Source: Bacillota bacterium (lineage in GTDB: Bacteria > Bacillota > Clostridia > Christensenellales > Aristaeellaceae). Taken from it: DNA of 64,000 nt. Of the stretch, positions 33,917 through 43,148 are shown one piece after another. The notes beneath the pieces were generated by a model. The model made no database searches and had not been told where the DNA came from. It worked only from the letters and a program-made list of their open reading frames with translations. The stretch covers positions 1 through 64,000 of the forward strand of contig JAEYOW010000010.1 of NCBI GenBank assembly GCA_023411375.1, read 5' to 3'. The stretch's first letter is position 1; every line of letters starts with the position of its first letter. The translations under genes were made by a program, and so were the position numbers.

Positions 33917-34083
33917 GCCCTGACGCCGCTCTCCGCCGCAGATTCCGGTATAATCGCCGCCCTGAGTTGAGCCTTATCGTCCTCCGTTAGCACCGTATAG
34001 GATGCCATTATGTCCTCAAGGAGCTCGCCGCGCTGCATGCGAATGCGGCATGCGCGCGCCATGATAATTAACTTGATCGTCAT
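33913..34083 (-). CDS. Small phage protein, XkdX/CD1375-like position
   Basis: A 56-aa frame, MTIKLIIMARACRIRMQRGE at the start, then LLEDIMASYTVLTEDDKAQL. Its ATG overlaps the upstream fibre gene stop as ATGA, and its own stop overlaps the next start. Small basic proteins of this size often lie between tail-fibre and lysis genes in Clostridia phages; their role is unknown. Confidence 0.6.
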   Translation of the reverse strand: MTIKLIIMARACRIRMQRGELLEDIMASYTVLTEDDKAQLRAAIIPESAAESGVRA

Positions 34084-34586
34084 TGTGGCTCACCTCCCTC
34101 AATCGCCGCGGCGCGCCCTGCCGCGCTTCCGTTTGTTTCGGTCGCATTCTTCGCGTCGCTTTGGAACGGTCGCGCGTCCCGAATTTCCAATTCGGGACGT
34201 GCGATTCCAGGCTTTGGCTGGAACAGGTTGTCGGTGCACGCACGGACAACCTGCCCTTGCCCAGGCAAAGTCCCACCGGGGCCACGCTCCGCTTCGAATC
34301 CTCCAATCTCAGCTGCGATATACAGAACAAGGTCATCAAGCGCGCCCGCCTGGCCGGCCTGCCCGGCCTCAATGGCGGTTATGCGCGCAGACAGCGCCGC
34401 CAACGGATCGGGTTGCGTTTCGGGACCAGGCAGCGGATCATATACATACGCGCCGTTCGCATAGCGGTAATCGTGGATATCCCCGTCGGGCAGCGTGTCC
34501 ACCAGCACCGCGTCCAGCGGCGCATATTCCGGGTCCGCCGACTGCAATATTCGATTTTCCATGTCAAACGTAATTGCGTAGTTCAT
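34080..34586 (-). CDS. Phage tail fibre-associated protein with duplicated C-terminal module
   Basis: 168 aa. The N-terminal half resembles short tail-fibre or baseplate accessory proteins (YAITFDMENRILQSADPEY, VYDPLPGPE, then a heptad-like ALSARITAIEAGQ). The C-terminal 75 residues (FEAERGPGGTLPGQGQ to AAGRAAAIEGG) are nearly the same as those of the 35180-35644 protein, encoded by a 211-bp direct repeat. AAAGGAG precedes the ATG. Function unknown. Confidence 0.65.
   Translation of the reverse strand: MNYAITFDMENRILQSADPEYAPLDAVLVDTLPDGDIHDYRYANGAYVYDPLPGPETQPDPLAALSARITAIEAGQAGQAGALDDLVLYIAAEIGGFEAERGPGGTLPGQGQVVRACTDNLFQPKPGIARPELEIRDARPFQSDAKNATETNGSAAGRAAAIEGGEPQ
34091..34301. repeat. 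211-bp direct repeat, copy 1 (intragenic)
   Basis: Same length and reading frame as 35188-35398, with about 24 substitutions by eye (near 89 % identity) and no indels. It contains the perfect hairpin CGTCCCGAATT (34175-34185) / AATTCGGGACG (34189-34199). Confidence 0.9.
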
Positions 34587-34589
34587 CCT

Positions 34590-35180
34590 TTACACTCCTT
34601 TCACGCCAAAGATGCGCAATGGAACACTGGTTGCATTATTTACGCTCTGCCCGTTAAGATAGGCATCGCCAAAGGTAAGGCCGGCACCAGCGGCCGACAC
34701 GCTTCGTGTATATCTGCTGCCGTCAGCAATCGTTATTGCCATCAGATTTTCCCGCCCTATTACTACTCTGATGGACGGCAAATAACCCAGCGTCGATACG
34801 TTGACGTAATATTCAACAAGCGTAGAATCAAACTTGCTTAGGTCGAGTGAAAGCGTCTGCGCCGCAAACGCGCTTCCAGGGCTGGCGTTTGTATAGAGCA
34901 GCGTATATTGCGCTTTTAGCGCCAGCGCGTCGTTAAGCAGCTTGCCCTGTAGCGCGCTTAATACCTTGCCCGAGTCCTCCGTGGTCAGGTTGTTGGCGAT
35001 GTCCGCCGTCCGCAGCATCTCCGCCAGCCATTCCGCGAGCGTGCCTGTGTATCCCTGTGCCACTGCCAGCTCATAGGCGCTCGCACCGGGTGCGCCATCC
35101 GCGCCGTCAGGCCCGATAGGCCCCACCGCCGGGATAACGTGCCACCGGCCATCGGTGCTCTTGAATTTGATTACGTTCAT
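34590..35180 (-). CDS. Phage tail fibre-like protein with collagen-type segment
   Basis: 196 aa. A short collagen-like stretch (GPIGPDGADGAPGASAYE) leads to a carbohydrate-binding-type linker (LAVAQGYTGTLAEWLAEML), then a beta-rich C-terminus that could trimerise. Typical of Firmicutes phage fibres that touch the cell surface. ATG overlaps the upstream gene's stop as TGATG. Confidence 0.75.
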   Translation of the reverse strand: MNVIKFKSTDGRWHVIPAVGPIGPDGADGAPGASAYELAVAQGYTGTLAEWLAEMLRTADIANNLTTEDSGKVLSALQGKLLNDALALKAQYTLLYTNASPGSAFAAQTLSLDLSKFDSTLVEYYVNVSTLGYLPSIRVVIGRENLMAITIADGSRYTRSVSAAGAGLTFGDAYLNGQSVNNATSVPLRIFGVKGV

Positions 35181-35644
35181 CAGGTAACACCTCCCTCAAT
35201 CGTCGCGGCGCGACCTGCCGCGCTTCCGCTCGTTTCGACCGCATACTTTGCATCGCTTTGGAACGGTCGCGCGTCCCGAATTTCCAATTCGGGACGTGCG
35301 TTTCCAGCCTTTAGCCGGAACAGGTTGTCGGTGCTTGTACCGGCAACCTGTCCTTGCTCGGGCAAGGCCTCACCGGGGCCACGCTCCGCTTCGAATCCCG
35401 TCCCGATCAGCCTCGCCAGCGCCAGCGTCAGGTCGGCAACCTCCGCTTGCAGCGCCTCCATAGGCGAAGTTGGCGGCTCTTGCACCGGCAGTGGATTGTA
35501 GACCAGCACACCGCCCTCCATCTGCCAGTCGCGCTGATGCTCCGCATCCCAACCGTCCGGTTCCGGCACCTCGATCGCCTTAGTAGGCGCGTGTCTCATA
35601 TAGGTCACACACACGCGCTGATCTTCGTCCAGAATAACGTACAC
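35180..35644 (-). CDS. Phage tail fibre-associated protein with duplicated C-terminal module
   Basis: 154 aa from a GTG at 35644 (AAGGAGG 8 bases upstream). The N-terminus (YVILDEDQRVCVTYMRHAP, WQMEGGVLVYNPLPVQEPP) parallels the 34080-34586 protein in plan: a short strand-rich domain, then a helix (LQAEVADLTLALARLIG), then the shared repeat-encoded C-terminus. Probably a paralogue with diverged host-contact part. Confidence 0.65.
   Translation of the reverse strand: MYVILDEDQRVCVTYMRHAPTKAIEVPEPDGWDAEHQRDWQMEGGVLVYNPLPVQEPPTSPMEALQAEVADLTLALARLIGTGFEAERGPGEALPEQGQVAGTSTDNLFRLKAGNARPELEIRDARPFQSDAKYAVETSGSAAGRAATIEGGVT
35188..35398. repeat. 211-bp direct repeat, copy 2 (intragenic)
   Basis: Partner of 34091-34301. 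It holds the same hairpin, CGTCCCGAATT (35272-35282) / AATTCGGGACG (35286-35296), and a second, CCTTGC-TCGG-GCAAGG, which is altered in copy 1. Confidence 0.9.
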
Positions 35645-35657
35645 TCTCCATCCCTCC

Positions 35658-37421
35658 TTATCTCGAGCCGATAGCCGCCCAGCCGACATACATCGCGATC
35701 TCGCTTGTTTTCTCGTTAATAACGCGTACAATCGCGCTGGTCATAGTGGCCGACGCACTGACACGTGCATATCCGGTCATTCCGGTTGTCATGTTGGTTA
35801 CTAACATTGTTGGGTTTGCCGAAAATGCCGCATTAAAAGGTACATTGGTGTCCTTGCTGCCGCTGGCCGGCACGGTGACATTGATTATTCCGTTTTCCAT
35901 TCCAATCGCTTCACGCGCCCCTGCTGGCGTTGCACGTCCTGTACCGCCGCAGCTAACCGGCAACACGCCAAAGCGTGCCACCTCGTTCGCGCCTGGCGCA
36001 TACAGTGCGCCTAATGCGGTGGGCAGCGGAATAACTCCGCCAACATCGGCGGTGAACCGTACCAGCGCAAACGGTGTCGCGCCACTACGTAGAATGGCTA
36101 TCTTGCCCGCCAGCGTCTCCGCGACTGTCCGTTCATCTCCGCCTCCAATCGCGATTTCCGCGCCTGTAGATTTGCACGTCCCTCCATCGGCATTAAGGGA
36201 GAGGATTATTGATGCGCCATCGTCCGTGGCAACCACGATCATCCGCATCCCCGCCGTATAAAGCGCCGCCCGTGCCGCCATGTCCAGCGAAGCCCACTCA
36301 GCCGCGGTTATCACGGTCACTGTGTTATCATGCTGGGTAATGGCCGCCGCCACCGTCCGCGTATCCCCCAGCCCTACCGTGATATCCGCGCCCGTCGTCC
36401 CGGCCTCCGGCGCGTCAGGGTCCACCCACACGGTTTCCCCGCCTGTAGGAGCCGTACTACCCACATGCACGGTAGGCGGGGCCGTCAATTGCCCCAGCTC
36501 GCGCCAGTCGGGCGGCGTGAGCGTTACGTCCCACATGTAGATGCTGTAAGGCGGTTCCGTACCTACGTTGTACATCCACCCCTGCTCCGGGCTGGGCACC
36601 GCCGCCGCAAGCGCCTCAACGGTCGCGTAAGTGCCGCGGATATCCAATCCCTGTCCCGGGTCGCCCTTATCTCCCTTGTCCCCGCGCGGAATGCCAAAGG
36701 CAATGTGAATGACGCCGTCAACCTCCGAAACCACGGCCGTGGCGTTCTGTCCCGCCCCCAGCGTGGAGGCCGCCACGGTCATGCCGTCGATTTTGGCGGC
36801 GGAGCCGTCCGCCCGCGCGCCCGCGTCAAGGGCCTCCTGTGCGGCCGCCAGCGCCCCGGCTGCCGCCCCCAGCGCGCCGTCTGCCGCCGTATCGGCGGCC
36901 TCGGCCGAGGCAATCGCCGTACCAGCCGCCCGGGATGCGCCTCCGGCGGCTTCCAGCGCGGTTTCCGTCGCTGCCGCCGCGGCCTCCCTGGCGCTGTCCA
37001 TATCGTCGATCATTTCCAACAGCTCGCTCAGGTCGGAGATGATGTTGCCCGGGTCCACAATCACGTTCGTGGCCCCGCGCCTGATCATCGCATGCAAGAT
37101 CAGCGGCGTTGTGATTACGCCGCTCTGCGTAAGCTGGAGGCTTACGTCCAGACGGCCCGGCACGGCGTAGCACGTCGCGTCAAAGGTCACGCTCGCGACG
37201 TTTCCGGTCACCTGCCCCTGCACCTCCACGGTCGCGCCGTCCGCGCGCAAAAAGCGTCCCAGTACGGTCGCGCCGGACAGGCCGGCTGGTTTTCCGCCCC
37301 GGTACAGCTCCGCGTTGATACGGTGCGCCTGCTTGTCCCCGCTGATGAATTTGATGCCCAGCGGCTGTTCCAGCGCCCCCTCGCTCAATTCGATTTTCCG
37401 GTTGATGTCAATGGTCAGCAT
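35658..37421 (-). CDS. BppU-family phage baseplate upper protein
   Basis: 587 aa. The N-terminus (LTIDINRKIELSEG to RINAELYRGGKPAGLSG) matches the BppU N-terminal domain. A long Ala-rich helical region spans about 150-235, followed by collagen-like GIPRGDKGDKGDPGQG and a beta-rich C-terminus (VRFTADVGGVIPLP, then ANPTMLVTNMTTGMTGYARV). It forms the baseplate periphery and probably receptor contact. GAGGGTGG precedes the ATG at 37421. Confidence 0.82.
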   Translation of the reverse strand: MLTIDINRKIELSEGALEQPLGIKFISGDKQAHRINAELYRGGKPAGLSGATVLGRFLRADGATVEVQGQVTGNVASVTFDATCYAVPGRLDVSLQLTQSGVITTPLILHAMIRRGATNVIVDPGNIISDLSELLEMIDDMDSAREAAAAATETALEAAGGASRAAGTAIASAEAADTAADGALGAAAGALAAAQEALDAGARADGSAAKIDGMTVAASTLGAGQNATAVVSEVDGVIHIAFGIPRGDKGDKGDPGQGLDIRGTYATVEALAAAVPSPEQGWMYNVGTEPPYSIYMWDVTLTPPDWRELGQLTAPPTVHVGSTAPTGGETVWVDPDAPEAGTTGADITVGLGDTRTVAAAITQHDNTVTVITAAEWASLDMAARAALYTAGMRMIVVATDDGASIILSLNADGGTCKSTGAEIAIGGGDERTVAETLAGKIAILRSGATPFALVRFTADVGGVIPLPTALGALYAPGANEVARFGVLPVSCGGTGRATPAGAREAIGMENGIINVTVPASGSKDTNVPFNAAFSANPTMLVTNMTTGMTGYARVSASATMTSAIVRVINEKTSEIAMYVGWAAIGSR

Positions 37422-37440
37422 CGCTTTACCACCCTCTTTC

Positions 37441-39216
37441 TTAGTAGTTGCCGCCCGTGATGGAGCGGATAAAGGTCTTAACATGCAGATCGGCCACGAT
37501 GCGCGTCTGACCGTCTGGGGTGAAGGTTATCCTGTGCCATGTGCCGCGCGTAATCTTGCCCTCGCTGTCCTTGCTGAGGTAGGGCACGGCGTCGAACTCG
37601 CCGTTTGCGATAGCGGACGCGGGCACGGCGGTTCCGTCCACCTTGACCGCCACGCCGGACGCGGTCGGGCCGCGGTAGATTCCGTATTCGATATCATGGG
37701 CGTGCTCGGGAAGTGAATGACTATGCGAACCGCCGCTTATTTCGTATGACTTTGCGGGAATTTCCACATAGACCGAATGCTCGTGGATGTACTTATGCAC
37801 ATGCGCGGCATCCCCGGCGCCTCCAGAATCCGTATAAATTTTACCGAAACTCTCTCCGGGTTCCAACGGCGTGCTTGTTTTGGATGTTTTCGAAAACGTA
37901 CCCGAAATATCGATGCTCAAATTTCCGCTATTGCCCGTTCCCGTGCTCCCTCCCCCGCTCTTGGCCCCCTTCGAATACGCCCTGAACCCCTCGGCCTTGA
38001 ACTTGCACATCACCGAGTTAATCCACACGGCGTTTCGGTCGATATAGAACTCGCAATCCAGCGCGTTGCCCTCGTCGGCGTTATCGGCGTAATGCACGGC
38101 GTACTGGTTCGTCGCCCCCTGCGAGTACAGCTCGCCGACCGCCGTTTTGCGGCTTAGGCTCGCCATTTCGCCGACGGCGTCCGCGCCTTTGTTTGCAAGC
38201 GTCACCGTCACCTTGGTATTGTCGCCGAACACGTCGTTTTTCTGGATGCTCACCACCCGCTCGTCCACCGCCGTGCCCCAGTCCGGCAGCGGCACGCGGC
38301 ACTTGCGCCCCACGTAAAAGCGGTCGAACGGCTCTCCCGTCAACGCGGACAAATCCATTCCGTTCACGGTGACGGTCACCTTCGGCTCCTTGCGCGCGTC
38401 TAAAATGCCCTGTGCCACCCCCCGCAGCGTTCCGGCGTCGGTGATGGTCGTCTCGGCGTGCGGCAGCTCCACAATGCCCCATTTCGCCTGCGCCGCCGTA
38501 TCCTCCAGGTATTTCCTGCCGTTGTTGATCCCCGCGATGGTTAGCTGGTTCACCCCCTCGCCGTACCCCAGCGGGTAGATGCGCGTGCATAGCCCGTCAC
38601 GGTCCACGTCGATCTTCACGCTGTCGATATTGCGGTTCATGCGCATCTCGCACGCGTCGCCCTCCGGCGCGGTGATGAGGTTCAGCGTCCATGGCGCGGT
38701 GGAGAAATCGCACGTCCACAGGTACTCGTCGCTTAGCGGCTCCGCCGTGCTCAGCACCGCCGAGAGCAGGTTTGACTCGTTTTCGAAGCTGTACTGGAAC
38801 TCCGTGGTGTAATCCACCGTACCAAGCTGCCAGCGCCGGACGGGCTGAAGGGCGAGCAGGCTGGCCAGCACCGCGCGCAGCTTGACCCCCGTACCGCCGA
38901 ACTCGCGGTAGCCAAACACGATGCCGTCCTCGATGGTGCACAGCGCGTGCTTGAGGGTAAGCGTAACGCTTCCGCCCTGCTTCGCCGCGGAGGATACGCC
39001 CTCCACCCGGTACACGCCAATGGAGCCCTGCGTATCGTACAGCTCCATAAACTGCCCTACGCTTGCCTCGGCCTCGCCCAGCGGCATGGTGAGCGTCGCG
39101 GCGGAGAGCGGAACCATGTTCAGCGTGTAGCCAAGCTTTTCAGGGCGGATGCGGCATATCTCGCGCAGCTCCGCGTCCATCAGGCGCGGCAGGCGGATGT
39201 CGATGGCTTCCGTCAC
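37441..39216 (-). CDS. Phage tail protein with Tal/Gp37-like N-terminus (baseplate hub)
   Basis: 591 aa from a GTG at 39216 that overlaps the Dit stop as GTGA, with AAGGGGG upstream. Residues 1-350 resemble siphophage tail-associated hub proteins (LGEAEASVGQFMELYD, then GYREFGGTGVKLRAVLASLL and YPLGYGEGVNQLTI). The C-terminus has a His-rich part (GDAAHVHKYIHEHS and GGSHSHSLPEHAHD), which may bind metal as in tail-tip proteins. It closes the tail tube tip and helps DNA entry. Confidence 0.8.
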   Translation of the reverse strand: MTEAIDIRLPRLMDAELREICRIRPEKLGYTLNMVPLSAATLTMPLGEAEASVGQFMELYDTQGSIGVYRVEGVSSAAKQGGSVTLTLKHALCTIEDGIVFGYREFGGTGVKLRAVLASLLALQPVRRWQLGTVDYTTEFQYSFENESNLLSAVLSTAEPLSDEYLWTCDFSTAPWTLNLITAPEGDACEMRMNRNIDSVKIDVDRDGLCTRIYPLGYGEGVNQLTIAGINNGRKYLEDTAAQAKWGIVELPHAETTITDAGTLRGVAQGILDARKEPKVTVTVNGMDLSALTGEPFDRFYVGRKCRVPLPDWGTAVDERVVSIQKNDVFGDNTKVTVTLANKGADAVGEMASLSRKTAVGELYSQGATNQYAVHYADNADEGNALDCEFYIDRNAVWINSVMCKFKAEGFRAYSKGAKSGGGSTGTGNSGNLSIDISGTFSKTSKTSTPLEPGESFGKIYTDSGGAGDAAHVHKYIHEHSVYVEIPAKSYEISGGSHSHSLPEHAHDIEYGIYRGPTASGVAVKVDGTAVPASAIANGEFDAVPYLSKDSEGKITRGTWHRITFTPDGQTRIVADLHVKTFIRSITGGNY

Positions 39217-40010
39217 CGGTAGCGCCCCCTTCCGATTAGTTTGACCTCCGCAGCCGTCTGGGTGATCACGGTTACCTTGTTGGGCTTGCGCTGATACAGC
39301 AGCAGGTCGTCGTCGCTTTGCGCGGTGCGGCAATGCAGCTTGCTCATGCCGTCCAGCGTGGCGATGGAGAGCCGGCCGTCATCGTCGTAACGGACCGCCA
39401 GCGTGCCTCCCGCCGCAAGCGCAAGCCCCGCAAACGAAAACGACCGTCCGTTTACCGTGACGGCCGCCGTGTTCATCGCGCCTGCGGCTATGCTTTTGAT
39501 TTCAAACTCGAGAAACGCCGTATCCGCCGTTCCGGGAGGCGTGAGATAAGCGCTTCCCGCGCGGCCCGCCGTGGTTTTCAGGCTGGCCGTGGTGGGATGC
39601 AGCGCCTTCCACGACGGGTCGAACGCCGTGAAGGTAACGCTCGCGTCCTCAACATAGTCGCGCCGCACGTCGAGGCTTGGAAACGCCGTGCACCGCACGC
39701 CCAGGTATTTGTCCGGCTCGTCCGCAATTTCCAGCCGCGCGGCGTGCCCGGGGCCGGAGCCCGGCGCGCCCAGCGCCCAGGCGGTCACATCCTCCAGCAC
39801 GCGCCGCCTCCGCTCCGCGTTCGCCTCCAGCACATGAAAGGTGATCTTGACCGTCCTTCCGCCTTCCTTTTGCGATAAAAAGCGGACGCCGCCATATTTC
39901 GCGTTGTCCGCCGTTTTCAGGGTGAGCGCGGGCACGCCCGGCTCGATGGATTTGATTTTGACGCGCGGGCTGATGTCCTCAAGCCCCGCGCCGTCCAGCC
40001 ATACGCTCAT
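39213..40010 (-). CDS. Distal tail protein (Dit)
   Basis: 265 aa, the siphophage tail-component family. The N-terminus has PALTLKTADNAKYGGVRF and FLSQKEGGRTVKITFHVLEA, then LEIADEPDKYLGVRCTAFPS, as in Dit proteins; the C-terminal half is beta-galectin-like. AAAAAGGAGG precedes the ATG at 40010. It lies between tape measure and hub genes, the standard place. Confidence 0.85.
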   Translation of the reverse strand: MSVWLDGAGLEDISPRVKIKSIEPGVPALTLKTADNAKYGGVRFLSQKEGGRTVKITFHVLEANAERRRRVLEDVTAWALGAPGSGPGHAARLEIADEPDKYLGVRCTAFPSLDVRRDYVEDASVTFTAFDPSWKALHPTTASLKTTAGRAGSAYLTPPGTADTAFLEFEIKSIAAGAMNTAAVTVNGRSFSFAGLALAAGGTLAVRYDDDGRLSIATLDGMSKLHCRTAQSDDDLLLYQRKPNKVTVITQTAAEVKLIGRGRYR

Positions 40011-40071
40011 GGATGCCTCCTTTTTGTTGATGCGGGCGGCGCAAAGCCGAGCCGCCGCCACGCGGTCCGGC

Positions 40072-43047
40072 CTACCGCCTCTGCAACGCCAGCCGGCGGC
40101 CTTGCAAGGCCGAGATCGACGGCTCCAGCACGTTCGCCACCTCCTCGCCGTCTAGGTTTACGCTGATGGCAAGCCCGCCCTCCGGCGGCGCGCCGCGCCA
40201 GATGGCCGCCGCAAGCGCGTCGTAATCCACCCTGGCCGCGCCCGGCTCGCGCACATACAGCCCGCCGCGCCAAAGCGCCGCCTCGCTGGCGGTCAGCACG
40301 CTTTCGCCCTTATGCAGCAGCGCCGGGTACTCGTCGTAGGGGACGTATTCAAGGCCGGTGCGGTGAGGATAGTACCGGCTAGCCGTGCGAAAGACCGAGT
40401 TGCCTGAAAACGCGCTCTGTGCCGCCGCCAGCGCCCCGCGCACCGCGTCGCGCACGGCGTCGGAAAGCGCGCTTGCGTTGCCGGTAACGCCGCTTGCGAT
40501 GCTTCCCACCAGCCCGGACCCCGCTGTTTCAAAGGCGTTGGCATAGCTGTTAAGCGCGGCCAGCGACTGCTGGGCCGACGCGCCGACCGCGTCGCGCAAA
40601 GCCGTATTTGCCCGGTATCCGTCGCCCGCGCCCTGCGCGAATGCGTTGCCCGCCGTGGCGGCTCCCACCTCGCCGTTGGTAACAATGGTGTTCATGGTGG
40701 TTACCATGGTATCCACATCCAGGGCGAGGGCGGCAATCAGGTCGTTCATGCTGGTGAGGATGGCCTGCGCGTCCGCGACGACGGTTTCCTTGCGGGCGGC
40801 AAGGTCTGCCTGCGCGGTGGCCCCGGCCTCCTGTGCAACCTGAATGTTTGCCGCGAGCTGCTCTACCGTGAGGGCCTGAGCCTCTAGTTCGCCGATAGCG
40901 GCGTTTTGCTCGCCCGCAAGTTTATCTGTTTCATCTGTGATATCCTTTGCGTCGTTTTTCGTATCACCCATTCCATCAACAAGTTCGCCCTGATCGTTTC
41001 CCGCGTCTTCAAGGTCCGTTGTTCCGTTATCCGCCGTTGTAATCAGCTCTTTATACAGGCGTTCGACTGTCTGCTGGAGGGTTTCGCCGTCGTGGGCAGC
41101 GTTTGCGATTGATTGATCTGTCATTCCTTTGAATTCTTTCAACGCGACGGTTTGCATAGCGGTCAGTTCTTTTGAACCCGCCTGATATTGCTCCAAGGCG
41201 GCATTATAGATATCCAACGACTCCACTGCCGCTGCAGATAGCGTTTTTTCACGCTCTCCACCCTCGATACTCATTTTTTGCAATTCATCCCATAAGATAG
41301 ATCGCACCTTGCCTAGCTGTTCGAGTAGCTGTTCGTCTCCGACAATGGCTTCCGGATTGGTTTTATACATTAAATCATAGATATTATCCACTCCGCTGAA
41401 GTCCATTGCATTCCATTCATCTTTATACTGCTCTGCAAACGTACGATATAACTCTTGGACATTTTGAATACCCTCTGCGCTTTCAATGTCAACAAAGGGA
41501 TCAAAGAGCATCTTTGCGCCTTCGTCGACAAACGCCAGTTTATTTTTTTCAGCCGTCCATTGTGCATAGGCATCGTCATACATCTGCTTATAGGTCTTGA
41601 CCTGTACATCCATTCCCATCTGCTGGGCCTGAATCTGTGTCACCATACTGCTCATGGCTATCTGCTGGTCAAGCTTTTTCCAATCGTCTGTCAAAGTCCG
41701 CAGCATACCCGCGCCAACATCAAAAGTGCCGTCAGCACCAAAGATTTTTACCAATTCTGGGTCCATCTGTTCCAGCGTGGTTCTTAGCGCTTCCATCTTC
41801 TGTCTGTCGTCGTCACTCAGCAGGCCCTTGATTTCCATCTCTTGGAATTTATACAATTCAGCCTTCATATTAGAAATATTTTTCAGATCAGGGAACATTT
41901 CTTTCAATGTGTCATAAATTTGCAGAATTCTTTGGCTCTCTTCCTCGGTAAGCGGCCGTGTTGTTTTTAAGTCTTGCAGAGCTTGCAATTCAGTCAGCAG
42001 TTCATTGGATTTGTTATATTTCACCTCGATTTCCACCATTGTTTTATTATAGTCCGTTTTAATGTCCTTGATCGAGGTTTTTACAGCGTCCAAATCCTGT
42101 CTGGCATTTTCAATGCTCTGTTCCAGCTCGCTTTTGGGGCCGGGATTATACCCAAACAGACTGTTTAACCCCGTAAGCGCCCAATTCACAGCGGGCAGCA
42201 GCACATTTCCCAGACCCGTCGCAAGATTCTGTACATTGGCCTGAAAAATCTGCATCTGGCTGGAATGCGTGCCGCTGGACTCGGCGAAAGCCCCCTGCGC
42301 TTGCGCGGTCTGCGCCATCACATAGTCGTAACGCAGCGCGACCTTTTCGGCCTCTGACATTTCGCCATAGGACTTTGTGATTCCCTCCGAAAGGGCAAAT
42401 GCCTGTAGCTCCGTATCGCCCATGCTGATGCCCATTTTATCCAGCGCCGCCGCGTCACCGCTGACAGCCTTTTCAAGCGCCGTCAAAACCTCCTTGTGGT
42501 CGAGCTGGTAAAAACTCGCCATATCCACCGAAAGCCCGACGATGCCCTTGCTCATTTTTGCGACGTCCTTATCGCTTTTCGCCGCCTTTTTCAGCGTTTT
42601 GCCAACCTCGTTGGCGTAGCCCTTGGCAGCCTGTTCGCTAAGTCCATAGCTGTTGGACGCGTCCTGCGCCCAACCGTTCAGCGTTCCCGCCTCCTTGCCG
42701 AAGGTCGCGTTTACCTGCTGCTGAACCATCTGCATCTGGGACGCCATGCCGATACCCTGATCCACAAAGTCCAGCATAAAAGAGACTCCGGCGGTAATCA
42801 AGTCATTTTTCAAAAAGCCGGTAATCAGGCTTGAAGCAGAAGCAACACTTTTACCCGCTTCCTTCGCCGCGCCCGCCGCCGCTGTGCTCACGGTTTTCTC
42901 CGTTTCCCTGCCCGCCTGGCCCATCTTGCCAACCAGATTGACGGCCACTTTGCCCAGCAGGGTTTCAATGCTTTTGACCCCTTTTTCAAACTCGGCGGTG
43001 CTAAACTTGGTATCAAAAGTTAGGCTCCCGTCCTTTGCCGTTGCCAT
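40072..43047 (-). CDS. Phage tail tape measure protein
   Basis: 991 aa. N-terminus FDTKFSTAEFEKGVKSIETLLGK, a membrane-like region, then long coiled coils and an Ala-rich C-terminal third ending with the common PHRTGLEYVPYDEYPALLHKGE motif. It sets tail length and takes part in DNA ejection. GGAGTGT precedes the ATG. The central part (about 40.9-42.2 kb) is visibly richer in A/T than the ends, pointing to mosaic origin. Confidence 0.93.
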   Translation of the reverse strand: MATAKDGSLTFDTKFSTAEFEKGVKSIETLLGKVAVNLVGKMGQAGRETEKTVSTAAAGAAKEAGKSVASASSLITGFLKNDLITAGVSFMLDFVDQGIGMASQMQMVQQQVNATFGKEAGTLNGWAQDASNSYGLSEQAAKGYANEVGKTLKKAAKSDKDVAKMSKGIVGLSVDMASFYQLDHKEVLTALEKAVSGDAAALDKMGISMGDTELQAFALSEGITKSYGEMSEAEKVALRYDYVMAQTAQAQGAFAESSGTHSSQMQIFQANVQNLATGLGNVLLPAVNWALTGLNSLFGYNPGPKSELEQSIENARQDLDAVKTSIKDIKTDYNKTMVEIEVKYNKSNELLTELQALQDLKTTRPLTEEESQRILQIYDTLKEMFPDLKNISNMKAELYKFQEMEIKGLLSDDDRQKMEALRTTLEQMDPELVKIFGADGTFDVGAGMLRTLTDDWKKLDQQIAMSSMVTQIQAQQMGMDVQVKTYKQMYDDAYAQWTAEKNKLAFVDEGAKMLFDPFVDIESAEGIQNVQELYRTFAEQYKDEWNAMDFSGVDNIYDLMYKTNPEAIVGDEQLLEQLGKVRSILWDELQKMSIEGGEREKTLSAAAVESLDIYNAALEQYQAGSKELTAMQTVALKEFKGMTDQSIANAAHDGETLQQTVERLYKELITTADNGTTDLEDAGNDQGELVDGMGDTKNDAKDITDETDKLAGEQNAAIGELEAQALTVEQLAANIQVAQEAGATAQADLAARKETVVADAQAILTSMNDLIAALALDVDTMVTTMNTIVTNGEVGAATAGNAFAQGAGDGYRANTALRDAVGASAQQSLAALNSYANAFETAGSGLVGSIASGVTGNASALSDAVRDAVRGALAAAQSAFSGNSVFRTASRYYPHRTGLEYVPYDEYPALLHKGESVLTASEAALWRGGLYVREPGAARVDYDALAAAIWRGAPPEGGLAISVNLDGEEVANVLEPSISALQGRRLALQRR

Positions 43048-43080
43048 GCCTGGTACACTCCTTTGCGCTTTAATTTAAGC

Positions 43081-43110
43081 TTGCATATTCTTTATAACTC
43101 ATGCTACAAT
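43081..43110 (+). promoter_or_regulatory. Moron promoter 1
   Basis: TTGCAT (43081-43086), 18-base spacer, GC-TACAAT (-10 at 43105-43110). It faces against the late operon and matches the promoters at 43996 and 47165. Confidence 0.65.
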
Positions 43111-43148
43111 TCTTATATCGTGAACAAAAGATTAAGGAGAATTTGAAA

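Noticed and set aside
34091..35398. Diversity-generating retroelement (template and variable repeat)
   Set aside because: The two repeats differ by mixed, mostly transition-type changes, not adenine-specific ones, and no reverse transcriptase gene is seen.
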